NCBI GenBank assembly: GCA_023437485.1
Contig: JAEZGB010000057.1
Span: forward strand, 1-21,883
Length of the DNA: 21,883 bases
DNA from: Bacteroidota bacterium
Lineage (GTDB): Bacteria; Bacteroidota; Bacteroidia; Flavobacteriales; Flavobacteriaceae
Direction: 5' to 3'
In this document: positions 7,551 through 14,569 of the stretch, piece after piece
How positions within the stretch are numbered: the stretch's first letter is position 1
How the letters are laid out: each line of letters begins with the position of its first letter
Translations under genes and position numbers: made by a program
Notes under the pieces: model-generated
What the model saw: only the letters and a program-made list of their open reading frames with translations
Told to the model about the DNA's origin: nothing
Databases searched by the model: none

Positions 7551-9022
7551 AAGGCGGTACGTTCAACATATCGATGCTTTCGCTGCGGATCCGGATTTTC
7601 CTCTCGATGATTGTTCTGATTCTGATCGCTTCCGTTTTGCTTGCGTCGATCTCAATCATTCAATTCCGGAACGAGGCAAAAGAGTACCATCAGGAGCGGT
7701 TGGAAAGCAAGGAAAACGCCATCAAGGAACATATCAATTACATCCTTAGCACCACCACTTATCCGCTAACCGAAGAAAATTTGCCGCTGATCTTCAAGGA
7801 CCGGATTTATGAACTGGCCGACATCCACAACCTCGAGATCAATATTTACGCCTTGGACGGAAAATTGCTCAAATCATCAAAGGCTTCGTTCTCAATTGAT
7901 TCGGTTGCCCCGCCCATCAAGCCGTACGTACTCAAGCTGGTGCAAAGCTCAATTGAAAAGCGATACGTGGACATTCAGAATATTGAGGGAAAAAAGAACC
8001 GCTCGTCTTTCAGTCAGATAAAAGACAACAAATTTAAGCCGCTGGGTATCCTGAATTTGCCTTATGTTGAAGACGACGGGTTTTATGAAACCGAGTTGCG
8101 CAACTTCCTGATCCGCCTGGGACAGGTGTATACATTTATGCTGGTAATTGCCTTTGCGCTGGCTTATTTTCTGTCAACCTACATCACTCAATCGCTCAAA
8201 ACCATTTCCGATAAAATCAATGAAACCAGCCTGACCCAAAAAAACGAAAAAATCGTGCTCAGGGCCAACAGCAAGGAAATCAATTTGCTCATCAGTGCCT
8301 ACAATCAGATGGTGGACCAACTCGAAGAAAGCGCGGCGAAACTGGCCCAAAGCCAGCGCGAAGAAGCCTGGCGGGAAATGGCCAAACAAGTGGCGCACGA
8401 GATCAAGAACCCGCTCACGCCAATGCGCCTTACGGTACAGAGCTTCCAGCGAAAATTTGATCCCGACGACCCTGACCTGAAGCAAAAACTCAATGATTTT
8501 TCCAGCACATTGATTCAACAGATTGATACGATGAGCGCCGTGGCATCGGCATTTTCCAACTTTGCGTCCATGCCCGCACAGCAAAATGAGAACCTTAACG
8601 TGGTGAGCGTGGTTGACCTGGCTCTGGATATTTTCAACGAAGATTTTATCCGGTTTGAAAGTTCGGAAAAAGTGATCGTTTCCAAAATGGACCGGACCCA
8701 ACTTATTCGCGTGATTACCAACCTTGTCAAAAACGCGATCCAGGCCATCCCCGAGGACCAGCCGGAAAAGTCGGTGGTAGTTTCCATCAGGAGAGAAGGC
8801 TCAAACGTGCTGATCAGCGTGGCCGACAACGGTAGCGGAATCGATCCCCGGAACAGTTCGCATATCTTTGAACCCAAGTTCACCACCAAATCCAGCGGAA
8901 TGGGCCTTGGATTGGGAATCATAAAAAATATCATCGAAAATTATAAAGGAACCATTACTTTTGAAAGCCAACCCGGCAGCGGTACCACTTTTACAGTTTC
9001 GTTGCCCATAATCAACACCTAA
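7547..9022 (+). CDS. NtrY-like membrane sensor histidine kinase
   Basis: A 491-residue sensor kinase. Domains in order: short cytoplasmic N-terminus, membrane helix 18-38, extracytoplasmic sensor region 39-192 of unrecognised fold, membrane helix 193-213, HAMP-like linker 214-264, dimerisation and phosphoacceptor helix with His284 in VAHEIKNPLTPM, and a HATPase domain. The HATPase domain has an N box (NLVKNAIQAI, 392-401), G1 box (DNGSGI), F box (FEPKFTTK) and G2 box (GMGLGL). The H-box and layout resemble NtrY-type kinases. No response regulator lies beside it in the window, so its partner must be elsewhere. It overlaps hemJ by 4 nt, suggesting its signal may be tied to heme or membrane redox state (inference). 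Confidence 0.93.
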   Translation: MKGGTFNISMLSLRIRIFLSMIVLILIASVLLASISIIQFRNEAKEYHQERLESKENAIKEHINYILSTTTYPLTEENLPLIFKDRIYELADIHNLEINIYALDGKLLKSSKASFSIDSVAPPIKPYVLKLVQSSIEKRYVDIQNIEGKKNRSSFSQIKDNKFKPLGILNLPYVEDDGFYETELRNFLIRLGQVYTFMLVIAFALAYFLSTYITQSLKTISDKINETSLTQKNEKIVLRANSKEINLLISAYNQMVDQLEESAAKLAQSQREEAWREMAKQVAHEIKNPLTPMRLTVQSFQRKFDPDDPDLKQKLNDFSSTLIQQIDTMSAVASAFSNFASMPAQQNENLNVVSVVDLALDIFNEDFIRFESSEKVIVSKMDRTQLIRVITNLVKNAIQAIPEDQPEKSVVVSIRREGSNVLISVADNGSGIDPRNSSHIFEPKFTTKSSGMGLGLGIIKNIIENYKGTITFESQPGSGTTFTVSLPIINT

Positions 9023-9025
9023 ACA

Positions 9026-9814
9026 ATGGAAACAGCAACCTATCAAAATATACTGCTCGAAATTCAGGACAACCTCGCGCTGCTAAAAATTAACCGCCCT
9101 GAAAAGCTCAATGCGTTAAACAAGGCCACTATTCGCGAATTGAACCAGGCTTTCAGGGAATTGGAGGCTGATTCGCAGGTGCGCGTTATCATCCTGACCG
9201 GCAGTGGCGAAAAAGCTTTTGTGGCGGGTGCCGATATCTCGGAATTTGCCGATTTTTCAGTGGAAGAGGGCGCTCAACTCGCCGCCGAAGGGCAGGAATT
9301 GCTGTTTGATTATATTGAAAACCTTCGGACTCCGGTAATTGCCGCGGTAAACGGTTTTGCCCTTGGCGGAGGACTGGAGCTTGCCATGTCCTGCCATTTC
9401 CGGATTGCTTCCGAAAATGCAAAAATGGGGCTGCCCGAAGTTTCCCTTGGGGTTATCCCGGGATACGGTGGAACCCAGCGCTTGCCAGAGCTCATCGGTA
9501 AGGGGCGTGCCATGGAAATGATTATGACCGCCGGAATGATGACTGCTGCCGAAGCCGCCCAAAACGGGCTGGTAAACAAAGTGGTTCCTCAGGCCGAACT
9601 TCTGGACCATTGCAAAGGCATTGCAAACAAAATCATGCGTAATTCACCCGTGGCAATTGGCCGGGCCATCAAGGCCGTGAATGCGGGCTTTCGCGGCGCT
9701 GACGGTTTCAAGACCGAGATTACCGCATTTGGGTATTGTTTCGGGACCGAAGATTTCAGGGAAGGCACAACGGCGTTTCTGGAAAAACGAAAGCCGGAAT
9801 TCTCAGGAAAATAA
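9026..9814 (+). CDS. Enoyl-CoA hydratase (crotonase family)
   Basis: A 262-residue cytoplasmic enzyme likely to hydrate short-chain trans-2-enoyl-CoA in fatty-acid or amino-acid breakdown. The crotonase signatures are clear: the oxyanion-hole segment AGADISEF at 68-74, NGFALGGGLELAMSC at 109-123, and GLPEVSLGVIPGYGGTQRL. Glu118 and Glu138 match the two catalytic glutamates of classical enoyl-CoA hydratase, so a true hydratase is more likely than another crotonase activity. It starts 3 nt after the kinase stop and is the last gene before a strong terminator. Why a hydratase shares a transcript with heme genes is not evident. Confidence 0.92.
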   Translation: METATYQNILLEIQDNLALLKINRPEKLNALNKATIRELNQAFRELEADSQVRVIILTGSGEKAFVAGADISEFADFSVEEGAQLAAEGQELLFDYIENLRTPVIAAVNGFALGGGLELAMSCHFRIASENAKMGLPEVSLGVIPGYGGTQRLPELIGKGRAMEMIMTAGMMTAAEAAQNGLVNKVVPQAELLDHCKGIANKIMRNSPVAIGRAIKAVNAGFRGADGFKTEITAFGYCFGTEDFREGTTAFLEKRKPEFSGK

Positions 9815-9820
9815 TCCAGG

Positions 9821-9841
9821 CCCGCCATGTGCGGGTTTTTT
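9821..9841 (+). terminator. Rho-independent terminator of the hemH operon
   Basis: CCCGC (9821-9825) and GCGGG (9831-9835) flank a 5-nt loop and are followed by six T. It lies 6 nt after the enoyl-CoA hydratase stop, between convergent genes, and closes the hemH-to-hydratase operon. Confidence 0.85.
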
Positions 9842-9846
9842 GTTGT

Positions 9847-10491
9847 CTATTTCCCGCCATTCCATTCGGCCAGGAATTCATCGACAAAAGTCTGGAGGAC
9901 CTGATGGCGGTGTTCGGCGAGTTTACGGCCTGTTGCAGTATTCATTCTGCCGCGAAGCAGGAAAAGTTTCTCGTAAAAATGGTTTAGCGTGGGCGAAGCT
10001 GAACTTTTGTACTGTTCGCGCGTCATGGCCAGTTGCGGCGGTATCTCCGGATCATAAAGCGCGCGATTTTTATAACCTCCGTAGTGAAAAGCGCGGGCGA
10101 TTCCGATGGCCCCGATGGCATCGAGCCGGTCGGCGTCCTGGACGATGTCCAGTTCAATGGAGGAGAATTTACGGTCGAAGTTTCCGCCTTTAAAGGAAAT
10201 GTTTTCAATGATGGCAACCACATGGTCCACAACCTCCCGGGAAATCGAATGACTATCGAGGAATTCCCGCGCGAGTCTCGGCCCTACGGTTTCATCGCCT
10301 CCGGTAAATTTGCTGTCGGCAATATCGTGAAGCAGTGCTGCAAGTTCGACAATGAGCTTGTCGCAGTTTTCAGATCGTGCAATGAGCAAGGCGTTGCGGC
10401 GTACCCGGTCAGTATGGAACCAGTCGTGACCCGCTTCGGCGCCGGCAAGTTGCTGACGCACGAATGCTTCGGTACTTGAAATGATATCCAT
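9847..10491 (-). CDS. HD-domain phosphohydrolase
   Basis: A 214-residue soluble protein of the HD superfamily. Metal-ligand candidates are His26 in the HDWFHTDRV segment, the His55-Asp56 doublet in ALLHDIADS, and the aspartates of DIVQDADRLDAIGAIGIARAF at about 115-135. That last motif places it near the YedJ-like group of small HD hydrolases. The substrate is unknown; nucleotides or other phosphoesters are typical of the superfamily. Its ATG overlaps the desaturase stop by one base, so it is the third gene of the plsC-desaturase-HD operon. Confidence 0.88.
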   Translation of the reverse strand: MDIISSTEAFVRQQLAGAEAGHDWFHTDRVRRNALLIARSENCDKLIVELAALLHDIADSKFTGGDETVGPRLAREFLDSHSISREVVDHVVAIIENISFKGGNFDRKFSSIELDIVQDADRLDAIGAIGIARAFHYGGYKNRALYDPEIPPQLAMTREQYKSSASPTLNHFYEKLFLLRGRMNTATGRKLAEHRHQVLQTFVDEFLAEWNGGK

Positions 10492-11480
10492 TAACCCAGC
10501 TTCGCCGGTTCAACCCACTTGAAAATATGCGATTCCTGCGGGATGATCAGCCTTTCGGAGATTCTGGCCATCCTCGCCGGCAATTTCATCAAAAAGTCGC
10601 GGGCTTTCTCGGCTTCGTCGGTCAGGTTGCTGATCTTGTCAATTTCCCATCGCGCGATGAGTTTTTCCATGATATCGACATAATCCTGCGCCGTATAAAC
10701 CCCGATGCGTTGTGCCGAATCAGAAAAATGCTCAAACGCCGCCGAAATCTTTTCGCCTGACTGACGCAGGAATTGGGCCGGCATCACGATCTTTCGCTTC
10801 ATCATGTACTGGAAGGCCAGCATCATTTCGCTTGGATCAACCTGGAAAATCCTGTGGACAAATTCGCTGTAGGCGTGGTGATGGCGCATCTCGTCGCCGG
10901 CAATCATCCGGCACATTTTTGAAAGTTTCTTCTCGCCGTAATTTCGGGCGAGCTGCGATACGCGGTTGTGGGAAATATAAGTGGCCAGTTCCTGGAAACT
11001 GGTGTAGACAAAGTTTTTGTACGGATCGCGCCCCGTGCCGATGTCAAAACCGTCGGCCAAAAGGTGTTGCGTGGTGATCTCGACCTCGCGCATGTTGACG
11101 CGGCCCGACAGATAAAGGTATTTGTTGAGCAGGTCGCCATGGCGGTTTTCTTCGGCGGTCCAGTTGCGCACCCATTTTGACCAGCCGTTGTCTTCAATCT
11201 GATCAACGCCCTCAACATCCATAAGCCAGGATTCATAGGTGGGAAGTGCTTCCTCAGTAATGGTGTCGCCAATGAGAACGATCCAGAAATCATACGGAAG
11301 GTCCTTGGCCAGCTCGCGCAGCTCCTTTACTTCATCGTAAAACCCTTCGTTTTGGCTGTCCGGCAAGAAGTCTGTGGGCTGCCAGATTTTTTCAACCGGG
11401 ATCAGGTATTCATCGACAAACTCCCCGATGTTCTTTTCGAGGAATTTCATTACTTCCAATCTTATATTGTGCTGTGACAT
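10491..11480 (-). CDS. Acyl-[acyl-carrier-protein] desaturase
   Basis: A 329-residue soluble diiron enzyme that introduces a cis double bond into a saturated acyl-ACP using O2 and reduced ferredoxin. It is strikingly like plant stearoyl-ACP desaturases: ITEEALPTY near residue 75 and EENRHGDLLNKYLYLSGRV at 110-128 match the plant family closely. The six iron ligands are identifiable as Glu77, Glu111, His114, Glu164, Glu197 and His200 (in the GDEMRHHHAY segment). It lies 5 nt after the PlsC gene and overlaps the HD gene, consistent with unsaturated acyl chains being made and used for phospholipid synthesis. Regiospecificity cannot be read from sequence, although the family commonly acts at carbon 9. 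Confidence 0.95.
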   Translation of the reverse strand: MSQHNIRLEVMKFLEKNIGEFVDEYLIPVEKIWQPTDFLPDSQNEGFYDEVKELRELAKDLPYDFWIVLIGDTITEEALPTYESWLMDVEGVDQIEDNGWSKWVRNWTAEENRHGDLLNKYLYLSGRVNMREVEITTQHLLADGFDIGTGRDPYKNFVYTSFQELATYISHNRVSQLARNYGEKKLSKMCRMIAGDEMRHHHAYSEFVHRIFQVDPSEMMLAFQYMMKRKIVMPAQFLRQSGEKISAAFEHFSDSAQRIGVYTAQDYVDIMEKLIARWEIDKISNLTDEAEKARDFLMKLPARMARISERLIIPQESHIFKWVEPAKLG

Positions 11481-11485
11481 AATCC

Positions 11486-12217
11486 TTATTTTATGGGGCC
11501 GACGACCGCCCGCTGGGTCTTTTCAAATAGTTCGTCAAACGGCATCGAGCTCACCGCAATGGGTTCATGAACAATAAATTCAAGCCTGTTGCCAAGCCCG
11601 AGCGGAAAAAATCCGTAGCGGACCATTTTCCATGAATTATTGATCGTGACCGGAACCACGTACGCCGATGGCGCATATTTACATAATATCTTCAATCCAC
11701 TTTGCGCAAACTCCTTTGGTCTTCCGGTTTTGCTGCGCGTGCCTTCGGGAAAAATCACCGCCGAACGCGTATTGGCCTGAATGTACTCGGACAGCGATTT
11801 GATTACCGGAATCGCCTGCTTGGGATCCTTCCTGTCAATCAAAACGGAACCGCCGTGCCTCAGATTGTACGAAACGCTGGGAATTCCCTTGCCCAACTCC
11901 TTCTTACTGACAAACTTTGGATGCCAGCGGCGCATGAACCAGATGATCGCGATGATATCGTAAAGGCTCTGGTGATTGGCAACGATGATTAGCGGAACAT
12001 CCTTTGGCACGAGTTCGCGATTCCTGAAGGAGTACGTCGTCCCCAGCAGATGCGTGCAACGCAGCAGGCAGAAGTTCAGGTAATCGACGCTTTTCTTGTG
12101 CGCCTGGTAGCCGAACAGTTTCAAACAAATTACCTGAACCGGATGAAACACGACCAGGCAAAGTCCAAAGAACAAATAATAAACCGCCGATACGGGCACC
12201 GAAATGATCTTTTGCAT
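11486..12217 (-). CDS. plsC: 1-acyl-sn-glycerol-3-phosphate acyltransferase
   Basis: A 243-residue membrane-associated enzyme that acylates lysophosphatidate to phosphatidate. An N-terminal hydrophobic segment covers about residues 8-34. The catalytic HX4D box is His82-Asp87 in VANHQSLYDIIAI, and the substrate motif FPEGTRSKTGRP starts at residue 156. It is first in the operon with the desaturase and HD genes and divergent from recA. A second PlsC-like protein is encoded at 16232-16981, so the two may differ in acyl-donor or lysolipid preference. Confidence 0.92.
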   Translation of the reverse strand: MQKIISVPVSAVYYLFFGLCLVVFHPVQVICLKLFGYQAHKKSVDYLNFCLLRCTHLLGTTYSFRNRELVPKDVPLIIVANHQSLYDIIAIIWFMRRWHPKFVSKKELGKGIPSVSYNLRHGGSVLIDRKDPKQAIPVIKSLSEYIQANTRSAVIFPEGTRSKTGRPKEFAQSGLKILCKYAPSAYVVPVTINNSWKMVRYGFFPLGLGNRLEFIVHEPIAVSSMPFDELFEKTQRAVVGPIK

Positions 12218-12237
12218 GCGGGCAGAAAATTACCGGT

Positions 12238-12245
12238 CAAAATTA
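12238..12245 (-). promoter_or_regulatory. Possible -7 element for the plsC operon
   Basis: TAATTTTG on the minus strand matches TAnnTTTG and lies 20 nt upstream of the plsC ATG. A second match, TACATTTG, lies at 12283-12290. Neither has a TTG at the expected -33 distance, so only a tentative call is made. Confidence 0.3.
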
Positions 12246-12331
12246 CTAAAATTTATTCGGAATCCTGTGATTGGTACGGCCTCAAATGTAGCGGGAATTT
12301 AAGATTAGCGGCGGGAAAACCGTACCCCGAA

Positions 12332-12344
12332 TTTTATCAACAAT
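12332..12344 (+). promoter_or_regulatory. Motif TTTTATCAACAAT shared with the dprA promoter region
   Basis: This 13-mer lies two bases upstream of the recA -7 element, where a bound protein would block RNA polymerase. The same 13-mer occurs twice in tandem at 19148-19173 (minus orientation) upstream of dprA. It is not palindromic. Confidence 0.4.
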
Positions 12345-12346
12345 AC

Positions 12347-12354
12347 TAAGTTTG
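12347..12354 (+). promoter_or_regulatory. -7 element of the recA promoter
   Basis: TAAGTTTG fits TAnnTTTG exactly and equals the hemA -7 element. It would place the RNA start near 12361 and leave a leader of about 50 nt before the recA ATG at 12409. No TTG is present at the usual -33 distance, which suggests a weak or activator-dependent promoter. Confidence 0.45.
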
Positions 12355-12408
12355 TGTATGAAAAAAGGTATTTTTACGCCAGCCAATCCGGCTGTTAAAA
12401 TCAAGAAA

Positions 12409-13410
12409 ATGAATTCAGAGAAAGAAGCAAAACTCAAGGCGTTGCAGCTCACGCTGGACAAGCTGGACAAAACTTACGGCAAGGGAACGGTCATGAAAAT
12501 GGGAGACCAGGCGGTGGAAGAAGTAGAAACGATTTCATCCGGATCGCTGGGGCTGGACCTCGCACTCGGTGTCAACGGTTATCCAAAGGGGCGGATCATT
12601 GAAATTTACGGCCCGGAATCATCGGGTAAGACAACCCTGACGCTTCACGCGATCGCCGAGGCACAAAAAGCGGGCGGTATCGCGGCCTTTATCGATGCCG
12701 AGCACGCCTTTGACCGCAATTACGCGCAAAAACTCGACGTCAATATAGAAGACCTGATCATCTCTCAACCCGACAATGGCGAGCAGGCGCTTGAAATCGC
12801 CGAAAACCTGATACGCTCCGGCGCGATTGACATCGTGGTTATCGACTCGGTAGCTGCACTGACACCCAAAAGCGAGATTGAAGGTGAAATGGGCGACTCC
12901 AAAATGGGGCTTCACGCCCGGTTGATGTCACAGGCACTCAGGAAACTCACGGCAACCATCAGTAAGACCAATTGTACCGTGTTTTTCATCAACCAGCTTC
13001 GGGAAAAAATTGGGGTGATGTTCGGCAATCCTGAGACCACAACCGGTGGTAACGCGCTTAAGTTTTACGCCTCGGTTCGCCTTGACATACGCCGCTCATC
13101 GCAAATAAAGGACGGCGACAACGTCATCGGAAACCGCACAAAGGTCAAAGTTGTAAAGAACAAGGTCGCGCCACCGTTCAAGACCGCAGAATTCGACATC
13201 ATGTACGGCGAGGGCGTTTCCAAGACCGGTGAGATTCTGGACCTGGCCGTTGAATTTGAAATCATCCGCAAGTCAGGAAGCTGGTTTAGCTATGGCGATA
13301 CCAAGATCGGACAAGGCCGCGACGCCGTCAAGGTCATGATCAAGGACAATCCCGAACTTGCCGACGAACTCGAGCAAAAAATCAAGGCGAAGATCAAGGA
13401 GACACTTTGA
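12409..13410 (+). CDS. recA: RecA recombinase
   Basis: ATP-dependent strand-exchange protein that forms filaments on single-stranded DNA. The start at 12409 (MNSEKEAKLKALQ, 333 aa) is chosen because it matches the usual RecA beginning; the frame is open 57 nt further up, but those codons overlap the predicted transcription start region. Landmarks are Walker A GPESSGKT at residues 68-75, the FIDAEHAFD strand, Walker B-type VVIDSVAAL, the INQLREKIGVMFGNPE loop region and the adjoining TTTGGNALKFYASVRLDIRR segment. It is transcribed alone, followed by a heptamer-hairpin element and a terminator. No lexA-like gene is visible nearby. Confidence 0.98.
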   Translation: MNSEKEAKLKALQLTLDKLDKTYGKGTVMKMGDQAVEEVETISSGSLGLDLALGVNGYPKGRIIEIYGPESSGKTTLTLHAIAEAQKAGGIAAFIDAEHAFDRNYAQKLDVNIEDLIISQPDNGEQALEIAENLIRSGAIDIVVIDSVAALTPKSEIEGEMGDSKMGLHARLMSQALRKLTATISKTNCTVFFINQLREKIGVMFGNPETTTGGNALKFYASVRLDIRRSSQIKDGDNVIGNRTKVKVVKNKVAPPFKTAEFDIMYGEGVSKTGEILDLAVEFEIIRKSGSWFSYGDTKIGQGRDAVKVMIKDNPELADELEQKIKAKIKETL

Positions 13411-13510
13411 TGTCCAATGTCCAATGACAAATGACGAATGACAAGTTCGTTGGGGCATTTCGGCTAACGATTATCATCTTGGAACTTCGTTCGACGTTTG
13501 TCGTTCGACA
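13411..13510 (+). repeat. Heptamer-built imperfect inverted repeat after recA
   Basis: Directly after the recA stop are five in-phase heptamers: TGTCCAA, TGTCCAA, TGACAAA, TGACGAA, TGACAAG (13411-13445). At 13489-13509 a second block has the same period in the opposite orientation, including the direct repeat TCGTTCGAC at 13487-13495 and 13501-13509. Arms 13419-13439 and 13489-13509 match at 16 of 21 bases, and three of the five mismatches become G-U pairs in RNA. The loop is about 49 nt and partly paired too. It is non-coding and could be a small mobile-type intergenic repeat or an mRNA-stabilising hairpin. Confidence 0.6.
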
Positions 13511-13541
13511 AAAAATAGCTGCTTAACGCAGCTATTTTTTT
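13510..13541 (+). terminator. Strong terminator downstream of recA
   Basis: ATAGCTGC (13515-13522) pairs perfectly with GCAGCTAT (13528-13535) around a TTAAC loop. A-rich and T-rich flanks can extend the stem and provide a T-run. It ends the recA transcript, including the heptamer hairpin, and could also act from the other side. Confidence 0.9.
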
Positions 13542-13601
13542 ATCCCCACGCAACCTTTTGCACATATTCGTATCTTGTCCATGCGTAGAAATTTTTAATT
13601 G

Positions 13602-14006
13602 ATGATGATGAAGATATTTTCGCTCGTTTTTGCGGCGGCCATGATGGTTTCATGCAGCGTGAGCGATGACCCAGGGACGCAAACATTCGCCTCGACCATT
13701 GAAGATGTAACCATGGCCAGCGCGTACAAAGTTGACAGCACGTCGCATATTATGATCAAGTACAAAAGGCCGTCGGATTGTTATATTTTCAATGGTTTTT
13801 ATGCCGATGGCACTCAATTTACAAAAAATGTGGCGGTCCGGTTTGTAAAAATGAACGATAACAATTGCGAGGCAGACGAAACCGTTTATCAGATTCCGTA
13901 CAGTTTTACGCCAACTGCTCCGGGAACTTATTTGTTTCGGTTTTGGAACAGCCGCGATGCCCAGGGAGTCGATACGTATATTGAAAGGGAAGCGATAGTG
14001 CCGTAA
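13602..14006 (+). CDS. Small lipoprotein of unknown function, possibly surface-exposed
   Basis: A 134-residue protein that I do not recognise. It has a short signal peptide with the lipobox-like MVSC, making Cys18 the probable lipidated residue. The next residues (SVSDDP) resemble the acidic lipoprotein-export signal of Flavobacteriia, so it may reach the cell surface. The mature part is compact and beta-rich, with two further cysteines (60 and 89) that could form a disulfide, and a closing FTPTAPGTYLFRFWNS segment reminiscent of Ig-like folds. Three ATG codons in a row begin the frame; the first, at 13602, is used. It lies 17 nt before the sigma gene with no terminator between, so it may belong to the same signalling unit. 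Confidence 0.7.
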   Translation: MMMKIFSLVFAAAMMVSCSVSDDPGTQTFASTIEDVTMASAYKVDSTSHIMIKYKRPSDCYIFNGFYADGTQFTKNVAVRFVKMNDNNCEADETVYQIPYSFTPTAPGTYLFRFWNSRDAQGVDTYIEREAIVP

Positions 14007-14023
14007 TATTTAAAGATTCCGCG

Positions 14024-14569
14024 TTGAGTTTAGACAAGCTCATTAACGATTGCAAGAACAATGATACACGGGCTCAAGGACAATTATATAGATTATTTTC
14101 ATCTAAGTTGTTTGCGGTTTGCTTGAAGTATTCGCGCAATTATGCGGAAGCTGAAGACCATTTGCAGGACGGTTTCCTGCTCATTTTCAAAAAGATCGGA
14201 CAGTTCAATTTTAAAGGGTCTTTTGAAGGTTGGGCAAAACGGGTAATGATTAACAATGTGCTGCAACAGTACAGGGGCCAAAATTTCCTGGAGCTAATCC
14301 ACGAAAATTTCCCCGAAGAAATTGAGGTAGAACTGGACGATGAACAGGTTCCGATGGAATTCCTGCTCAAGATAATCCAGGAATTGCCTGACCGGTACAG
14401 GCTGGTTTTTAACCTGTACGTGATTGACGGTTATCCTCACAAGGAGATAGCCGAAATGCTGGGGATAACCTCCGGCACTTCAAAATCAAACCTTGCCCGC
14501 GCGAGGATGATTTTAAAAGAAAAGATTGACAATTACAGCGCGTCGAATAAAATATCGTCGGCGAAATGA
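14024..14569 (+). CDS. ECF-type RNA polymerase sigma factor
   Basis: A 181-residue sigma-70-family protein with only regions 2 and 4. Region 2 (about 18-88) contains AEDHLQDGFLLIFKKIGQF and the GWAKRVMINNVLQQYR recognition helix. Region 4 (about 113-168) contains LPDRYRLVFNLYVIDGYPHKEIAEMLGI followed by the SGTSKSNLARARMILK helix. The TTG at 14024 is the likely start, since no ATG occurs before region 2 and it keeps the usual N-terminal length. Its TGA overlaps the ATG of the next gene by 4 nt, the typical arrangement of an ECF sigma with its anti-sigma factor. Confidence 0.92.
   Translation: MSLDKLINDCKNNDTRAQGQLYRLFSSKLFAVCLKYSRNYAEAEDHLQDGFLLIFKKIGQFNFKGSFEGWAKRVMINNVLQQYRGQNFLELIHENFPEEIEVELDDEQVPMEFLLKIIQELPDRYRLVFNLYVIDGYPHKEIAEMLGITSGTSKSNLARARMILKEKIDNYSASNKISSAK

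Noticed and set aside
8174..8701. 175-codon open frame on the minus strand inside the histidine kinase gene
   Set aside because: It is antisense to the clear kinase domains; composition reflects the reverse of those codons.
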